Assembly (NCBI GenBank): GCA_964348185.1
Contig: CAYGBW010000147.1
Coordinates: 1 to 17,215, forward strand
Reading direction: 5' to 3'
DNA length: 17,215 nucleotides
Origin: CAYGBW01 sp964348185
GTDB lineage: Bacteria > Desulfobacterota > BSN033 > WVXP01
The notes under the pieces were generated by a model. The model ran no database searches. It was given only the letters and a program-made list of their open reading frames with translations, and was not told the origin of the DNA. Numbering within the stretch: the stretch's first letter is position 1; the number at the start of each line of letters is the position of its first letter. Both the position numbers and the translations under genes were made by a program. Of the stretch, positions 1 to 6,906 are shown piece after piece.

Positions 1-298
1 TGATCCCTCCCACGAGGTATCCGGTCAGCCGTTGTGCGTCGCGCTCACTGGCCATCTCAGCCCCCTTGACACCAATCGATCTGGCCAATTCTTTTAGGGA
101 GACATCCTTGGAACCCGATATGAGCACGAAGACGAACCGTCTATCCGAGAGTTGTACCACGAGGGTTTTGAGCATGGGATCGAGAGGGACGCCCAATGCC
201 TTGGCTGCGTGTTCCGAGCCCTTCTTGCGGAAATCATACTCGAGGGATTCGAAGGAGATTCCCTGTTCAATGAGGAGCCGCTCGCCTCTGCTGGACAC
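1..298 (-). CDS. YbaK/EbsC-type aminoacyl-tRNA deacylase, partial (C-terminus beyond the left edge)
   Basis: Reading leftward from a GTG at 298, 99 codons are visible before the window edge. They match the YbaK/ProX editing-domain family, which hydrolyses mischarged tRNAs such as Cys-tRNA(Pro) in the cytosol. Seen: an N-terminal helix, HAAKALGV at about residues 30-37, the KTLVV strand with the likely catalytic lysine (K44), VSLKELARSIGVKGAEMA, and the family motif RLTGYLVGGI at the edge. The GTG start is supported by GGAGGG nine bases upstream; the nearby ATG is in another frame. The gene follows leuA by 37 nt on the same strand, so it is probably the last visible gene of the ilv-lpxK-leuA unit. 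About a third of a usual 150-160-aa protein is missing. Family assignment is firm; the exact tRNA substrate is not. Confidence 0.85.
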   Translation of the reverse strand, partial: MSSRGERLLIEQGISFESLEYDFRKKGSEHAAKALGVPLDPMLKTLVVQLSDRRFVFVLISGSKDVSLKELARSIGVKGAEMASERDAQRLTGYLVGGI

Positions 299-335
299 GA
301 TGGCTATCCCTCCACACCAAAACCATCGCCCTGCC

Positions 336-1877
336 TCAAAGGGTGCGATCCACGTCGGAGGCGAGGTAGTTCTGTTTGTAGTCGAGCTTATTGAGGGCAT
401 TGATGTATGCCTTGGCGCTGGCCACAATGATGTCCGTATCGCTCCCCCGACCAATCACCGTGAGCCCGTCCTTTTCTAGGGTACACGTAACAGCGCCCTG
501 GGCGTCCGTGCCTCCGGTGATGGCGTCCACCTCGTAGCGTACCAGGTTGCTTGTGTCCCCAGTGATCTTCTTGATCGTCTTGAAGGCCGCATCCACCGGG
601 CCGTTTCCCAGATCAGCAGCCTTGATGACCTTGGCATCGATTTCCATCTGGACCGTGGCCGTGGGGATCAACTCGCTTCCACAGGTGACGGAGAGAAAGG
701 TGAGTCGGTACCTGTCGGGTATCTGGATGATCTCGTCAGCGATGATCGCTTCAATGTCCTCGTCGTACACCTGTTTCTTCAGATCGCAGAGATTCTTGAA
801 CATCTGAAAGGCCCTTCCCATCTGATCGTCGGTGAGATCGTAGCCGAGGGTTCTCACTCGATCGCGAAAGGCGTGTCGTCCGGAATGCTTTCCCAGGACA
901 AGGGTGCTCTGGCTCAGGCCGATGGTCTCGGGGGTCATGATCTCATAGGTCGTCTTCTCTTTGAGCAGGCCGTCCTGATGAATGCCGGATTCGTGGGCAA
1001 AGGCGTTGGCTCCCACGATGGCCTTGTTGGGCTGAACCCGAATGCCGGTGATGGAAGTCACCAAACGGCTGGTCGGGTATAGCTGTTCGGTCCGAATCCG
1101 CGTGTCGAGACCGAACAGGTCTCTGCGGACCTTCAGACTCATGACGATCTCCTCAAGGGCGGTGTTCCCGGCCCGTTCCCCAATGCCGTTGATGGTGCAT
1201 TCCACCTGCCGGGCCCCATTTCGGATGGCTGCCAATGAATTGGCCACGGCGAGACCGAGGTCGTTATGACAGTGAACGCTAATAACCGCGTCCCCGATGT
1301 TCGGGACATTCTCCCTGAGATACTGGATGAGATCGCCGAACTCTCCGGGAACCGTGTATCCCACGGTGTCAGGAATATTCACGGTGGTCGCCCCGGCGTC
1401 GATCGCTTCACCAAGCATCTGAGCCAGGTAACCCCAATCACTTCGTGTGGCATCCATGGCGGAGAACTCGACGACATCGGTGTAGGACTTGGCCCGCTTG
1501 ACCGCTTTGACGGCCAATTTCAGGACTTCACTCCGGGACATTCTGAGCTGATGTTCCAAATGGATATCGGAACTGGAGATAAAGGTGTGGATCATGGGCT
1601 TGGCCGCGTCTTTGACAGCTTCCCAGGCGCGATCGATGTCCTTGAGATCTGCCCGCGCCAGTCCGGCCACGACGGTTTCCTTGATTTCCCCGGCAATCGC
1701 CTGAACCGCCTCAAAATCACCCTGGGAGGCCACGGGGAATCCAGCCTCGATCACATCAACGCCCAGGCTTTCCAACCGTTTTGCCACGCGGATTTTCTCA
1801 GCAACATTCATACTAAAGCCTGGAGACTGCTCCCCATCCCTGAGGGTGGTATCGAAGATTTTCACTGAATCTGACAT
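336..1877 (-). CDS. leuA: 2-isopropylmalate synthase
   Basis: Catalyses the first committed step of leucine synthesis: acetyl-CoA plus 2-ketoisovalerate gives 2-isopropylmalate, in the cytosol. The 513-aa length is normal for the long bacterial LeuA type. The HMGL-like TIM barrel opens with DTTLRDGEQSPG (residues 9-20), has the metal-binding HCHNDLG (202-208), GIGERAGNTALEE (231-243) and the linker motif NAFAHESGIHQDG (291-303). The C-terminal ~120 residues are the LeuA regulatory dimer domain, where leucine normally binds. The start ATG has GGGGAG eight bases upstream. lpxK ends 15 nt before it, so the two are almost certainly cotranscribed. Citramalate synthase and homocitrate synthase are related alternatives, but the motifs, length and ilv context favour LeuA. 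Expression should follow the ilv leader attenuator. Confidence 0.96.
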   Translation of the reverse strand: MSDSVKIFDTTLRDGEQSPGFSMNVAEKIRVAKRLESLGVDVIEAGFPVASQGDFEAVQAIAGEIKETVVAGLARADLKDIDRAWEAVKDAAKPMIHTFISSSDIHLEHQLRMSRSEVLKLAVKAVKRAKSYTDVVEFSAMDATRSDWGYLAQMLGEAIDAGATTVNIPDTVGYTVPGEFGDLIQYLRENVPNIGDAVISVHCHNDLGLAVANSLAAIRNGARQVECTINGIGERAGNTALEEIVMSLKVRRDLFGLDTRIRTEQLYPTSRLVTSITGIRVQPNKAIVGANAFAHESGIHQDGLLKEKTTYEIMTPETIGLSQSTLVLGKHSGRHAFRDRVRTLGYDLTDDQMGRAFQMFKNLCDLKKQVYDEDIEAIIADEIIQIPDRYRLTFLSVTCGSELIPTATVQMEIDAKVIKAADLGNGPVDAAFKTIKKITGDTSNLVRYEVDAITGGTDAQGAVTCTLEKDGLTVIGRGSDTDIIVASAKAYINALNKLDYKQNYLASDVDRTL

Positions 1878-1892
1878 GATACGCTCTCCCCT

Positions 1893-3011
1893 TCATCCTG
1901 TGTCTTGACGTGTTCTGGACATTTCATGGATCTCAAGCCCCGCAAAAAGGGCCTCCCTGAAGCCTTCTTCATCGGAGATTTCAAGTCTGATTCTCAGGAC
2001 CCTGATGGGTAACCCCTCAAGATTCAGATTCTCTAGCCTGACCATATCCTTTTCCGTGGTCACAACCCATTCAGCCCCCGACATCATCTTCCCCATGGTT
2101 TCCAAGTCCCTTTCGGTGTATGGGTGATGATCTGGGAAAAGGATTTTCTCCACCAGGACCGCCCCGCGAGACTCAAGAAGCTCAAAAAAATACTCTGGTT
2201 TTGCGAGGCCGGCAAAAGCGAGGATTCTCTTTCCTTTGAGCCTTTCTGGGTCTTCCCGGTCTCCTGTCCTGGGATCAAAGAGATGTTCAGGGATGTATCG
2301 TCCTTGGAAGATACCGGCTTTGGGATTCCACTGCCTGAGTGTCTCATCGATCCTTCGAACCCGGTCCAGGTGCTCTGCTTTGGTAATGAGAAACTGATCG
2401 GCCCTCCTAAGACCCGCCAGCGGCTCCCGCAGAGATCCCAGAGGAAAGAGACGACCGTTCCCAAACCCCTCCCGACCATCCACAAGAAGGATATTCATAT
2501 CCCGGTGGAGTTGAATGTGTTGGTAACCATCATCCAGTACGGCCACCTGCGTCTGGAAGCGCTCATAGGCCACTCTCCCGGATTTGTCTCTGCGCCGCCC
2601 CACCAGGACGGGGATACCCTCGAGGCGACGGGCCAGTAGATAGGGCTCATCTCCCCCCTCCCTTTGGGAGAGGAGCAGGGCCTTCCCATCAGACACAACA
2701 CCGACCCCCTTCTCCCGTTTTCCCTTGTAGCCCCTGCTCAAAACGGAGACCCGCATACCGGCCCCCTTCAACGTGCGGGCGACATACTCGACTGTGGGGG
2801 TCTTTCCGGTCCCCCCCATCGTCATATTCCCCACGCACACGACTTTGAAGGGGAGTTTTCTGATGCGAAAGATTCCCCACCGGTAAAGGGCATATCGACC
2901 CTGAACAAGGACACGGTAAATCCCTGCGATAAGAGCGAGAAGAGAGAAAAGGATTGACCCCCGTTCCCTTGCCTCCATGAGGTGTCGAAACAAAAAAGGT
3001 CTCTGATCCAT
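1893..3011 (-). CDS. lpxK: Tetraacyldisaccharide 4'-kinase (lipid A 4'-kinase)
   Basis: Phosphorylates the 4' position of the tetraacyldisaccharide-1-phosphate precursor of lipid A, at the inner face of the cytoplasmic membrane. From the ATG at 3011 it is 372 aa, close to the family's usual 330-370. An N-terminal hydrophobic stretch (about residues 20-45) fits the membrane-anchoring helix. LpxK signatures follow in order: the Walker A variant GNMTMGGTGKTP (61-72), LSRGYKG (91-97), GDEPYLLA, DDGYQH (160-165), DHHPY, and TTEKD near the C-terminus. The open frame extends upstream to 3218, but that would overlap ilvN by ~170 nt and add residues foreign to the family, so 3011 is preferred even though its ribosome site is weak. 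ilvN lies 34 nt upstream and leuA 15 nt downstream. A lipid A gene embedded in a branched-chain amino acid unit is unusual. Confidence 0.95.
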   Translation of the reverse strand: MDQRPFLFRHLMEARERGSILFSLLALIAGIYRVLVQGRYALYRWGIFRIRKLPFKVVCVGNMTMGGTGKTPTVEYVARTLKGAGMRVSVLSRGYKGKREKGVGVVSDGKALLLSQREGGDEPYLLARRLEGIPVLVGRRRDKSGRVAYERFQTQVAVLDDGYQHIQLHRDMNILLVDGREGFGNGRLFPLGSLREPLAGLRRADQFLITKAEHLDRVRRIDETLRQWNPKAGIFQGRYIPEHLFDPRTGDREDPERLKGKRILAFAGLAKPEYFFELLESRGAVLVEKILFPDHHPYTERDLETMGKMMSGAEWVVTTEKDMVRLENLNLEGLPIRVLRIRLEISDEEGFREALFAGLEIHEMSRTRQDTG

Positions 3012-3045
3012 AGGGCATCTATCTAACCTGGCATATCCTTGCCAA

Positions 3046-3603
3046 TTATCGGCCGGTGCGTCGATTGGATGGGTTCTGTACGGACCGCTTGCCAACCCCT
3101 GGATTTCGGTCCATGAGTCTTCTGGCTCCCCGTGCGATTGCAACCTGGCCCGTTCTGGCGATTTCCAGGATGCCAAAGGGTTTGAGTAGCTCAAGGATGG
3201 CGCTGATCTTGTCCTCATCCCCGGTCACCTCCAGGGTCAGGCTCTCGCGGTTGACATCCACGATCTTGGCCCTGAAAATGTCTGAGGTTCGCATGATCTC
3301 GGCTCGGTCCCTTTCTCTAGCACTCACCTTTATCAGCGCCATCTCCCGGGTGATGAAATCCCCATTGGCAGCGGTGAAGTTGACCACCCGAATCACGTCG
3401 ATCAGCTTCCTGAGCTGCTTCATGATCTGTTCGATCTCGAGCCGATCTCCCACGGCCGTACAAGTGATTCTGGAGACCGTGGGGTCCATCGTCTCGGCGA
3501 CCGCGAGACTATCGATGTTATAAGCTCTTGCGCTGAACATAGCCGCAATTCGGACCAGAACCCCCGGTTTGTTTTCAACGAGAATCGAAATCGTGTTTTT
3601 CAT
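3046..3603 (-). CDS. ilvN: Acetolactate synthase regulatory (small) subunit
   Basis: Regulatory partner of the IlvB catalytic subunit; it stimulates activity and usually confers feedback inhibition by valine. The 185-aa protein begins with a typical ACT domain, ISILVENKPGVLVRIAAMFSARAYNIDSL (split motif, residues 5-33), followed by the second conserved ACT-like half (ALIKVSARERDRAEI and LEVTGDEDKI). The last ~25 residues are basic and form a slightly long tail. The start ATG has GAGG eight bases upstream, and ilvB ends only 10 nt before it, so translation is probably coupled with ilvB. The symbol ilvH would be equally valid; ilvN is used because of the ilvB pairing. No truncation is visible. 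Confidence 0.96.
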   Translation of the reverse strand: MKNTISILVENKPGVLVRIAAMFSARAYNIDSLAVAETMDPTVSRITCTAVGDRLEIEQIMKQLRKLIDVIRVVNFTAANGDFITREMALIKVSARERDRAEIMRTSDIFRAKIVDVNRESLTLEVTGDEDKISAILELLKPFGILEIARTGQVAIARGARRLMDRNPGVGKRSVQNPSNRRTGR

Positions 3604-3613
3604 ATCTCAATCC

Positions 3614-5353
3614 TCAAGCAGGAAATGTGAGTGGAATGACCTTCCGCGTCTTCCTTTTCGGTTCAGCCAGAATCATTTTGTCAATGCCATGACCGGCCGG
3701 CACCATGGGAAACACCTTCTCTTCAGGGTCCACATGAAAGTCCATAACCACTGGCTCTTTGACAGAGAGGGCCTTTTTCAGGCAGGGGACGACATCTCTT
3801 GGATGGTCGGCCCGCAGTCCAACCGCCCCATAGGCTTCGGCCAGTTTGACAAAATCGGGTTGGGCATCCATGGCGGTTTCTGAATATCGTTTGTCAAAGA
3901 AGAGTTCCTGCCACTGACGAACCATACCCAGGAAATGGTTGTTCAAGATGGCCACCTTCACAGGAATGCGGTACTGAACCGCTGTGGCGAGTTCCTGTAC
4001 GTTCATCTGAAAACTACCCTCACCCGCAATGTCAAAGACGATCTGGTCTGGGAACGCCAGCTGCGCACCGATGGCCGCAGGGAGGCCGTATCCCATGGTT
4101 CCCAGCCCTCCTGACGAGAGAAGGGTTCGGGGGCGGGTAAACCGAAAGAATTGAGCCGTCCACATCTGATTCTGTCCAACCTCTGTGGCGATGATGGCCT
4201 GGCCCTTGGTCAAGCGATGGATCTGCTCGATGACGTACTGGGGTTTGATGACATCCTTGGAAGGTTCATAACACAAGGGGTGCGCTTCTGCATACTGACG
4301 GGCCTCTTTGAGCCAAGGGGTTCGACCGGCCTTCCAGACATCCCCATGATCCTTGAGTAACTTGACCATCCGGGCCAGCACGTTTTTGGCATCTCCCACG
4401 ATAGGGACATCAACCGTGACGCTTTTGCTGATCGATGAAGGATCGATGTCCACATGAACGATCCGGGCCGAAGGGGCAAAGGTTTCGACGTTCCCGGTAA
4501 CCCGGTCATCAAACCGGGTCCCGATGGCAATCACCAGATCGCTGTGGGTGATCGCCATGTTCGCCGCGTAGGTCCCGTGCATGCCCAACATGCCCAGAAA
4601 GAGGGGGTGATCGGCGGGGAATCCTCCAAGCCCCAGAAGGGTCAGGGTGACGGGTATCTGACCCAACTCCGCCAGTGCCAAAAGCTCATTGTGTGCGCCA
4701 GAATGAATGATCCCTCCTCCGGCATAAATGATCGGCTTTTTTGCTTTTAGAATCTCCTGGACAGCCATTTTGATCTGGCCTGGATGTCCCGAGGTAACCG
4801 GAGCGTATCCCCGGAGTTGAACCTTTTCCGGGTACTGAAATGGAGATTCTCCGGTGATAACGTCTTTGGGCAGGTCGACGACTACCGGTCCAGGCCGACC
4901 CGTACGGGCGATATGGAAGGCCTCCCGGAGGGTTCTGGCGAGATCCCCTGTGGTCTTCACGAGATAACTATGTTTCGAACACGTGCGGGTGATCCCCACA
5001 ATGTCGGCTTCCTGAAAGGCATCGTTTCCGATCTGATTGGTCGCCACTTGCCCTGTCAGTACGACAACGGGGATGGAATCCATGAAGGCCGTTGCGACAC
5101 CGGTGACGACATTGGTCGCTCCAGGTCCCGAAGTGACGAGGCAGACGCCGGTCTTGCCTGTCGACCGCGCATAACCATCGGCAGCGTGAAGGGCTCCCTG
5201 TTCATGGCGCACCAGGATGTGCTTGATCTGGGGATAGTTCATGAGTTCATCGTAAAGATGGATGACCGCGCCTCCGGGGAAGCCGAATATGAATTCGACG
5301 TCCTCATTGAGAAGGCTCTCAAATACGATCTGTGCTCCGGTTCGCTTCTTCAC
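3614..5353 (-). CDS. ilvB: Acetolactate synthase catalytic (large) subunit
   Basis: A thiamine-diphosphate enzyme joining two pyruvates, or pyruvate and 2-ketobutyrate, to start valine/leucine or isoleucine synthesis. From the GTG at 5353 it is 579 aa, normal for AHAS. Seen: GFPGG, the catalytic glutamate in RHEQGALHAADGYAR (E51), SGPGATN, the FAD-type central domain (about 190-340), EVGQNQMW, and the ThDP region with N471-N472. The start is chosen because GGAGG lies six bases before the GTG; an upstream in-frame TTG (5398) has no ribosome site. The ThDP/Mg motif reads GEGS (residues 444-447) rather than the more usual GDGS. It is the first gene of the ilvBN-lpxK-leuA unit and is preceded by a leader-peptide attenuator and a strong promoter, so expression should rise when charged Leu/Val/Ile tRNAs are scarce. 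Glyoxylate carboligase and other ThDP paralogs are less likely given the adjacent ilvN. Confidence 0.96.
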   Translation of the reverse strand: MKKRTGAQIVFESLLNEDVEFIFGFPGGAVIHLYDELMNYPQIKHILVRHEQGALHAADGYARSTGKTGVCLVTSGPGATNVVTGVATAFMDSIPVVVLTGQVATNQIGNDAFQEADIVGITRTCSKHSYLVKTTGDLARTLREAFHIARTGRPGPVVVDLPKDVITGESPFQYPEKVQLRGYAPVTSGHPGQIKMAVQEILKAKKPIIYAGGGIIHSGAHNELLALAELGQIPVTLTLLGLGGFPADHPLFLGMLGMHGTYAANMAITHSDLVIAIGTRFDDRVTGNVETFAPSARIVHVDIDPSSISKSVTVDVPIVGDAKNVLARMVKLLKDHGDVWKAGRTPWLKEARQYAEAHPLCYEPSKDVIKPQYVIEQIHRLTKGQAIIATEVGQNQMWTAQFFRFTRPRTLLSSGGLGTMGYGLPAAIGAQLAFPDQIVFDIAGEGSFQMNVQELATAVQYRIPVKVAILNNHFLGMVRQWQELFFDKRYSETAMDAQPDFVKLAEAYGAVGLRADHPRDVVPCLKKALSVKEPVVMDFHVDPEEKVFPMVPAGHGIDKMILAEPKRKTRKVIPLTFPA

Positions 5354-5427
5354 GGTTTGCCTCCAAACATAGGGACTTTTCTCGCCAACGCCCAACAAAA
5401 CCGCGGGCGGTCAAGGATAAATAAGAA

Positions 5428-5451
5428 AGCCGCAGGGTCCTTCCCACGGCT
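5428..5451 (-). other. Second hairpin after the attenuator terminator
   Basis: Read on the minus strand, AGCCG and CGGCT can pair around an inner GGG/CCC, and a T-rich stretch (TTCTTATTT) follows. It lies just downstream of the main ilv terminator. It could be a back-up terminator or simply structured leader RNA. The pairing is visible; the function is inferred. Confidence 0.4.
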
Positions 5452-5453
5452 CC

Positions 5454-5495
5454 AAAAAAACAGGCCGTGGGGTGCTACCGCCCACGGCCTGTTTT
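5454..5495 (-). terminator. Intrinsic terminator of the ilv leader (attenuator)
   Basis: On the minus strand a 15-bp perfect stem (AAAACAGGCCGTGGG pairing with CCCACGGCCTGTTTT) closes a short loop and runs into a seven-T tract. It lies between the leader peptide stop (5507) and ilvB (5353), where read-through would be required for ilvB expression. Its 5' arm (about 5480-5490) can instead pair with 5525-5535 inside the leader ORF, giving a competing antiterminator. This is a textbook transcription attenuator geometry. Confidence 0.92.
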
Positions 5496-5535
5496 CATCT
5501 ACGAGATTACGCTTTCTTCCACTCAGCCGGTGGGC
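5480..5535 (-). promoter_or_regulatory. Antiterminator pairing of the ilv attenuator
   Basis: On the minus strand GCCCACCGGCT (5535-5525, within codons 27-31 of the leader ORF) can pair with AGGCCGTGGGC (5490-5480), the 5' arm of the terminator, leaving one bulged C and one wobble. The two structures are mutually exclusive. A third pairing, CCTCCT (5567-5562) with AGGAGG (5545-5540), lies exactly under the Leu/Val control codons and could act as the protector hairpin. Confidence 0.75.
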
Positions 5536-5614
5536 AGCCCCTCCTAAGGACCAGGGCCAAAAGGAGGCCCCAACGCGCTACAGTGACGAGAAGAATTGAC
5601 CCAACCTGACCCAT
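5507..5614 (-). CDS. ilvB leader peptide (35 aa, attenuation)
   Basis: A short ORF too small for standard calling, starting at an ATG about 25 nt after the predicted transcription start and ending 11 nt before the terminator stem. It contains two clusters of the amino acids the operon makes: I-L-L-V-T-V at residues 7-12 and L-L-L-A-L-V-L at residues 17-23, so 12 of 35 residues are Ile, Leu or Val (V4 included). The tail reads RRGCPPAEWKKA. AGG lies seven bases before the ATG. By the known attenuation model, a ribosome stalled at codons 17-23 for lack of charged Leu or Val tRNA would leave 5525-5535 free to form the antiterminator. A ribosome reaching the stop would mask that arm and allow termination. 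The product has no other expected function. The ORF, codon content and hairpins are seen; the mechanism is inferred from known ilv and leu leaders. Confidence 0.88.
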   Translation of the reverse strand: MGQVGSILLVTVARWGLLLALVLRRGCPPAEWKKA

Positions 5615-5645
5615 AGAATAGCCTGCCTCAAAGCTTTATCAACTC

Positions 5646-5674
5646 TATATAGCCCACGTGAATCCTCTTGTCAA
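5646..5674 (-). promoter_or_regulatory. Sigma70-type promoter of the ilv unit
   Basis: Minus-strand -35 TTGACA (5674-5669), a 17-nt spacer, and -10 TATATA (5651-5646). The -35 is a full consensus match. Transcription would start near 5639, giving a leader of about 285 nt before the ilvB GTG that contains the leader peptide and attenuator. Confidence 0.85.
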
Positions 5675-5756
5675 GAGCTAATTTGTTATTTCACTTCCTA
5701 TATGCGCCGGCGTTACTATTTGCCCATAATTCTTGGCGAAAGAGGAACCCTTGCAC

Positions 5757-5816
5757 GTAGGGGCGGGCTTTACTCGTCCCGCCAGAGCCTCGGCGTAGGC
5801 GGATGCCCGCCCCTAC
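5757..5816. repeat. REP-like palindromic intergenic element
   Basis: Twelve-base perfect inverted arms, GTAGGGGCGGGC (5757-5768) and its complement (5805-5816), enclose a second imperfect pairing (CCGCC with GGCGG). The 60-bp unit is GC-rich and sits in the non-coding space between the divergent ilvB and panE promoters. It resembles dispersed REP-type palindromes known from many bacterial genomes. Only one copy is in this window, so repetitiveness is inferred. Confidence 0.6.
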
Positions 5817-5926
5817 AGAAGAAAGTCGGCTCCTTTGGATCACCTGCAGACATGTTTGTCGCTGTGTATAGGTGTAGACATACTTCTCAGAGAGCATAGG
5901 GAGGCGCCCAGGGAGGGGGAACCCTG

Positions 5927-5955
5927 TGGACAAGACCCTTGGAACCCGGTATGAT
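5927..5955 (+). promoter_or_regulatory. Sigma70-type promoter of panE
   Basis: -35 TGGACA (5927-5932), 17-nt spacer, -10 TATGAT (5950-5955), each one mismatch from consensus. The start point would be near 5962, about 25 nt before the panE ATG at 5986. This placement argues against the in-frame GTG at 5926 as the panE start, although that GTG has a GA-rich stretch upstream. The rest of 5675-5926 holds the REP-like palindrome and no credible gene. Confidence 0.6.
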
Positions 5956-5985
5956 AGGAGAAATTCATTGAAGGGTGAGAACTTC

Positions 5986-6906
5986 ATGAAAATCGTCATG
6001 CTCGGTGCTGGAGCTATGGGAAGTCTCTTCGGGGCCATGTTGTCAAGGTCCGGAAAGGAGGAGGTATGGCTCCTGGATATCTGGGAAGAGCACATCGACC
6101 GGGTTAAGTCGCAGGGGCTTCTGGTAGAATCGGAGGGGACTGAGACGGTTTTCAAAGCAAGGGCAACGACCAATCCAGAGGAAGTGGGGGTCGCGGACCT
6201 GATTATCGTCTTTGTGAAGGCCTACATAACCAAGGAGGCTGTCGAATTTGGTCTCCCCATGGTGGGAAAGGAGACCCTGTTTCTAAGCCTCCAAAACGGC
6301 CTTGGAAACATCGAGAAGATAGAATCAGTCGTCGGGGAGACACCCGTGGTGGGAGGGGTAACGTCACAGGGGGCGACCATGTTAGGACCCGGCAGGATCA
6401 GGCACGGTGGGAAGGGCCCTACCTTTGTCGGGCAAATCGACGGGAAGGTCACCCCAGAAATAGAACGCATTGCCTCTCTCCTTATCGAGTCTGGGATTCC
6501 TACGGAAGTCTCCGACCACATTGAGCGCCTCATCTGGGAGAAGCTTCTTATCAATGTGGGGATCAATGCGGTAACGGCGATTGTCGGCTTGAGAAATGGG
6601 GAACTTCTCAACTTCGAGGAGACGAGGGCCCTCATGACCATGGCCGTGGAAGAGGCCGAGAGGGTGGCCCTGAAAAAGGGGATTCCTCTGGAGGGAAGCC
6701 CGGTGGAAAGGGTCTTTGAGGTCTGTGAGGCGACCGGCCGGAATCGCTCTTCCATGGGACAGGATATTGACAACAGAAGGCGAACCGAAATCGATTCTAT
6801 CAATGGTGCCATCGTCAGAGAGGGAGAGGCTCTGGGAATCCCGACACCCGTCAATGCGACGCTGACATACCTCATCAAGACAATTGAGACCGGGTTCAGA
6901 GGCTAG
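5986..6906 (+). CDS. panE: 2-dehydropantoate 2-reductase (ketopantoate reductase)
   Basis: Reduces ketopantoate to pantoate with NADPH, the second step of the pantoate branch of vitamin B5/CoA synthesis. The 306-aa length is typical. The Rossmann domain starts at once with MKIVMLGAGAMGSLFGA (GxGxxG at residues 7-12), followed by SLQNGLGN in the middle. The C-terminal helical domain carries IWEKLLINVGINAVTAI, with the conserved active-site lysine, and SSMGQDIDNRRRTEID, a family signature containing the substrate-binding acidic residue. The ATG at 5986 is preferred over an in-frame GTG at 5926. It has GGGTGAG just upstream, places the Rossmann motif at the N-terminus as in the family, and lies after the best promoter. 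Its neighbours are the divergent ilv unit and downstream panB, consistent with shared use of ketoisovalerate. Other members of this family (non-pantoate reductases) exist, but the panB neighbour supports the call. Confidence 0.9.
   Translation: MKIVMLGAGAMGSLFGAMLSRSGKEEVWLLDIWEEHIDRVKSQGLLVESEGTETVFKARATTNPEEVGVADLIIVFVKAYITKEAVEFGLPMVGKETLFLSLQNGLGNIEKIESVVGETPVVGGVTSQGATMLGPGRIRHGGKGPTFVGQIDGKVTPEIERIASLLIESGIPTEVSDHIERLIWEKLLINVGINAVTAIVGLRNGELLNFEETRALMTMAVEEAERVALKKGIPLEGSPVERVFEVCEATGRNRSSMGQDIDNRRRTEIDSINGAIVREGEALGIPTPVNATLTYLIKTIETGFRG

Noticed and set aside
1266..1868. 200-aa plus-strand frame opposite leuA
   Set aside because: Antisense shadow of a conserved gene; no recognisable domain or ribosome site.
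3012..3218. Longer lpxK (441 aa) starting at 3218
   Set aside because: It would overlap ilvN by ~170 nt in another frame, and the added residues match nothing in LpxK; the ATG at 3011 gives a normal family length.
4784..5599. 271-aa plus-strand frame antisense to ilvB
   Set aside because: A shadow of the real ilvB frame; no family motif and it crosses the attenuator.
5454..5614. T-box riboswitch upstream of ilvB
   Set aside because: GGCGGTAGCACC faintly resembles a T-box, but the AGGGTGGNACCGCG core and the stem I features are absent, and the Ile/Leu/Val-rich leader ORF explains the terminator better.
5856..5884. Alternative panE promoter TTGTCG-17-CATACT
   Set aside because: Only 4 of 6 matches in each box; the promoter at 5927-5955 is stronger and better placed.
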